Part shown: positions 63,426 to 64,000 of the stretch, piece by piece | Position numbering within the stretch: the first letter of the stretch is position 1 | Layout: each line of letters starts with the position of its first letter | Origin: Bacteroidales bacterium | GTDB lineage: Bacteria; Bacteroidota; Bacteroidia; Bacteroidales; JAIOZK01 | Assembly (NCBI GenBank): GCA_021740625.1 | Contig: JAIOZK010000002.1 | Coordinates: 233,942 to 297,941 of the forward strand | Length of the DNA: 64,000 bases | Direction: 5' to 3' | Position numbers and translations under genes: made by a program | Notes under the pieces: model-generated | Databases searched by the model: none | Seen by the model: only the letters and a program-made list of their open reading frames with translations | Told to the model about the DNA's origin: nothing

Positions 63426-64000
63426 TCATTGATTCTGCAGGCATCTTAGCGACATTGCCATGTTTTTATTATAATGATTGCGGTATATCTTGTCGTTATC
63501 ACTAAAAATAAATCTTACATAAGCATTGCTGGTATTGGAAGTGGATTGATTGCTGGTGAAAAATGCACCCTGGGTCATCAGATTCAAAAACTGGGAACCT
63601 GAAGATTTGTATCCTCCCATCAAGGCTGAGAAACCTGATGAACCACCTTCTCTGAGCTTTGCAGCTTCATCTGTGCCACGATAACCGGAGGAAGTGGCAT
63701 CTTCATAACTCATGCCCAGTTCCATTTCCAGCATCATCCATTCAACATCCGTAGGGACATGCCATCCATCGGGGCAAATGCCCTGTGCTCCTTCTTCTGT
63801 GGTGTATTGCATTAGTTCATTCCAATTGTATAAACCGCCATATTCATCGCAATTGACTTCATTGTTTTCATAACAGTATTTTTCAATATTTCCGTCATCA
63901 GAAGTGTTTTGTGATCCATTGATCCTGCTACCAATATTCAGGTTTTCGGCCATCCAGCATTGGTCACCGATTTCTATGGCATGGTATTCCTGCCCGTCGC
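63426..64000 (-). CDS. FISUMP-domain secreted protein, partial at 5' end
   Basis: C-terminal part of a Fibrobacter-succinogenes-major-paralogous-domain protein. The frame is open to the window edge: DGQEYHAIEIGDQCWMAENL precedes the first visible Met at 63953. Core motifs are GLYNWNELMQY, GICPDGWHVPTDVEW, AKLREGG, FSALMGG and the C-terminal MSLRCLQNQ. These domains are found on surface and secreted proteins of Bacteroidota and Fibrobacteres; function unknown. The N-terminal signal and any sorting signal lie outside the window. Confidence 0.85.
   Translation of the reverse strand, partial: DGQEYHAIEIGDQCWMAENLNIGSRINGSQNTSDDGNIEKYCYENNEVNCDEYGGLYNWNELMQYTTEEGAQGICPDGWHVPTDVEWMMLEMELGMSYEDATSSGYRGTDEAAKLREGGSSGFSALMGGYKSSGSQFLNLMTQGAFFTSNQSTSNTSNAYVRFIFSDNDKIYRNHYNKNMAMSLRCLQNQ

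Overview
The window reads as a chromosomal segment of a Bacteroidota bacterium, most likely a free-living member of the Bacteroidales/Marinilabiliales side. The signs are: many starts preceded by the Bacteroidota -7 box TAnnTTTG; few strong Shine-Dalgarno sites; type IX secretion (T9SS) cargo with C-terminal sorting domains, including a gliding-motility-type C-terminus; a LruC-domain lipoprotein; the DUF6452/DUF6048 pair; and a split transketolase. I see no phage, insertion sequence, CRISPR array, rRNA or tRNA. Most of the window is core metabolism interleaved with surface and signalling genes.

Layout. 1-5.1 kb: transketolase N and C subunits separated by a von Willebrand A protein, then shikimate kinase overlapping tail-to-tail with the rRNA methyltransferase RlmD. 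5.3-14.7 kb: a sensory operon made of a seven-PAS protein without a kinase domain, a periplasmic-binding-domain histidine kinase, an Rcp1-like response regulator and a large hybrid kinase. 14.7-17.1 kb: a methyltransferase and a GT-C membrane protein. 17.3-24.9 kb: ParE, a T9SS FG-GAP/PKD protein, NAD(P)HX repair and a LruC lipoprotein. 25-29 kb: a polysaccharide flippase and glycosyltransferase, then a damaged T9SS FG-GAP gene. 29.3-33.5 kb: a vitamin-uptake operon (YkoF-like, PnuC, NadR-like kinase whose ORF lacks an ordinary start codon), a DapA-fold protein without the DapA catalytic triad coupled to a homoserine-kinase-like protein, and an SDR. 33.5-48 kb: membrane protein, cytochrome c, a transsulfuration enzyme, a haem-oxygenase-fold oxidase candidate, GcvP, a frameshifted T9SS protein, an S37 peptidase, DUF6452/DUF6048, MscS and GdhA. 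48-58 kb: MORN lipoprotein, LysM/binding-protein fusion, GuaA, and a four-gene operon (HAD, M23 peptidase, sensor-nucleotidyltransferase fusion, metallophosphoesterase). 58-64 kb: LutA-like protein, TlpA-like thioredoxin, a frameshifted gliding-motility-type repeat protein and a partial FISUMP protein.

Three things stand out. (1) At least six intergenic regions carry arrays with an exact 7-bp period, each with a different unit sequence, usually touching or closely following a stop codon and often folding back as inverted heptads. (2) The N-terminal GAF-like sensor of the seven-PAS protein recurs fused to a nucleotidyltransferase that sits 3 nt from a metallophosphoesterase. (3) Three T9SS cargo genes have reading-frame lesions while neighbouring housekeeping genes are intact. 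All functional calls come from reading motifs by eye; no database search was possible.
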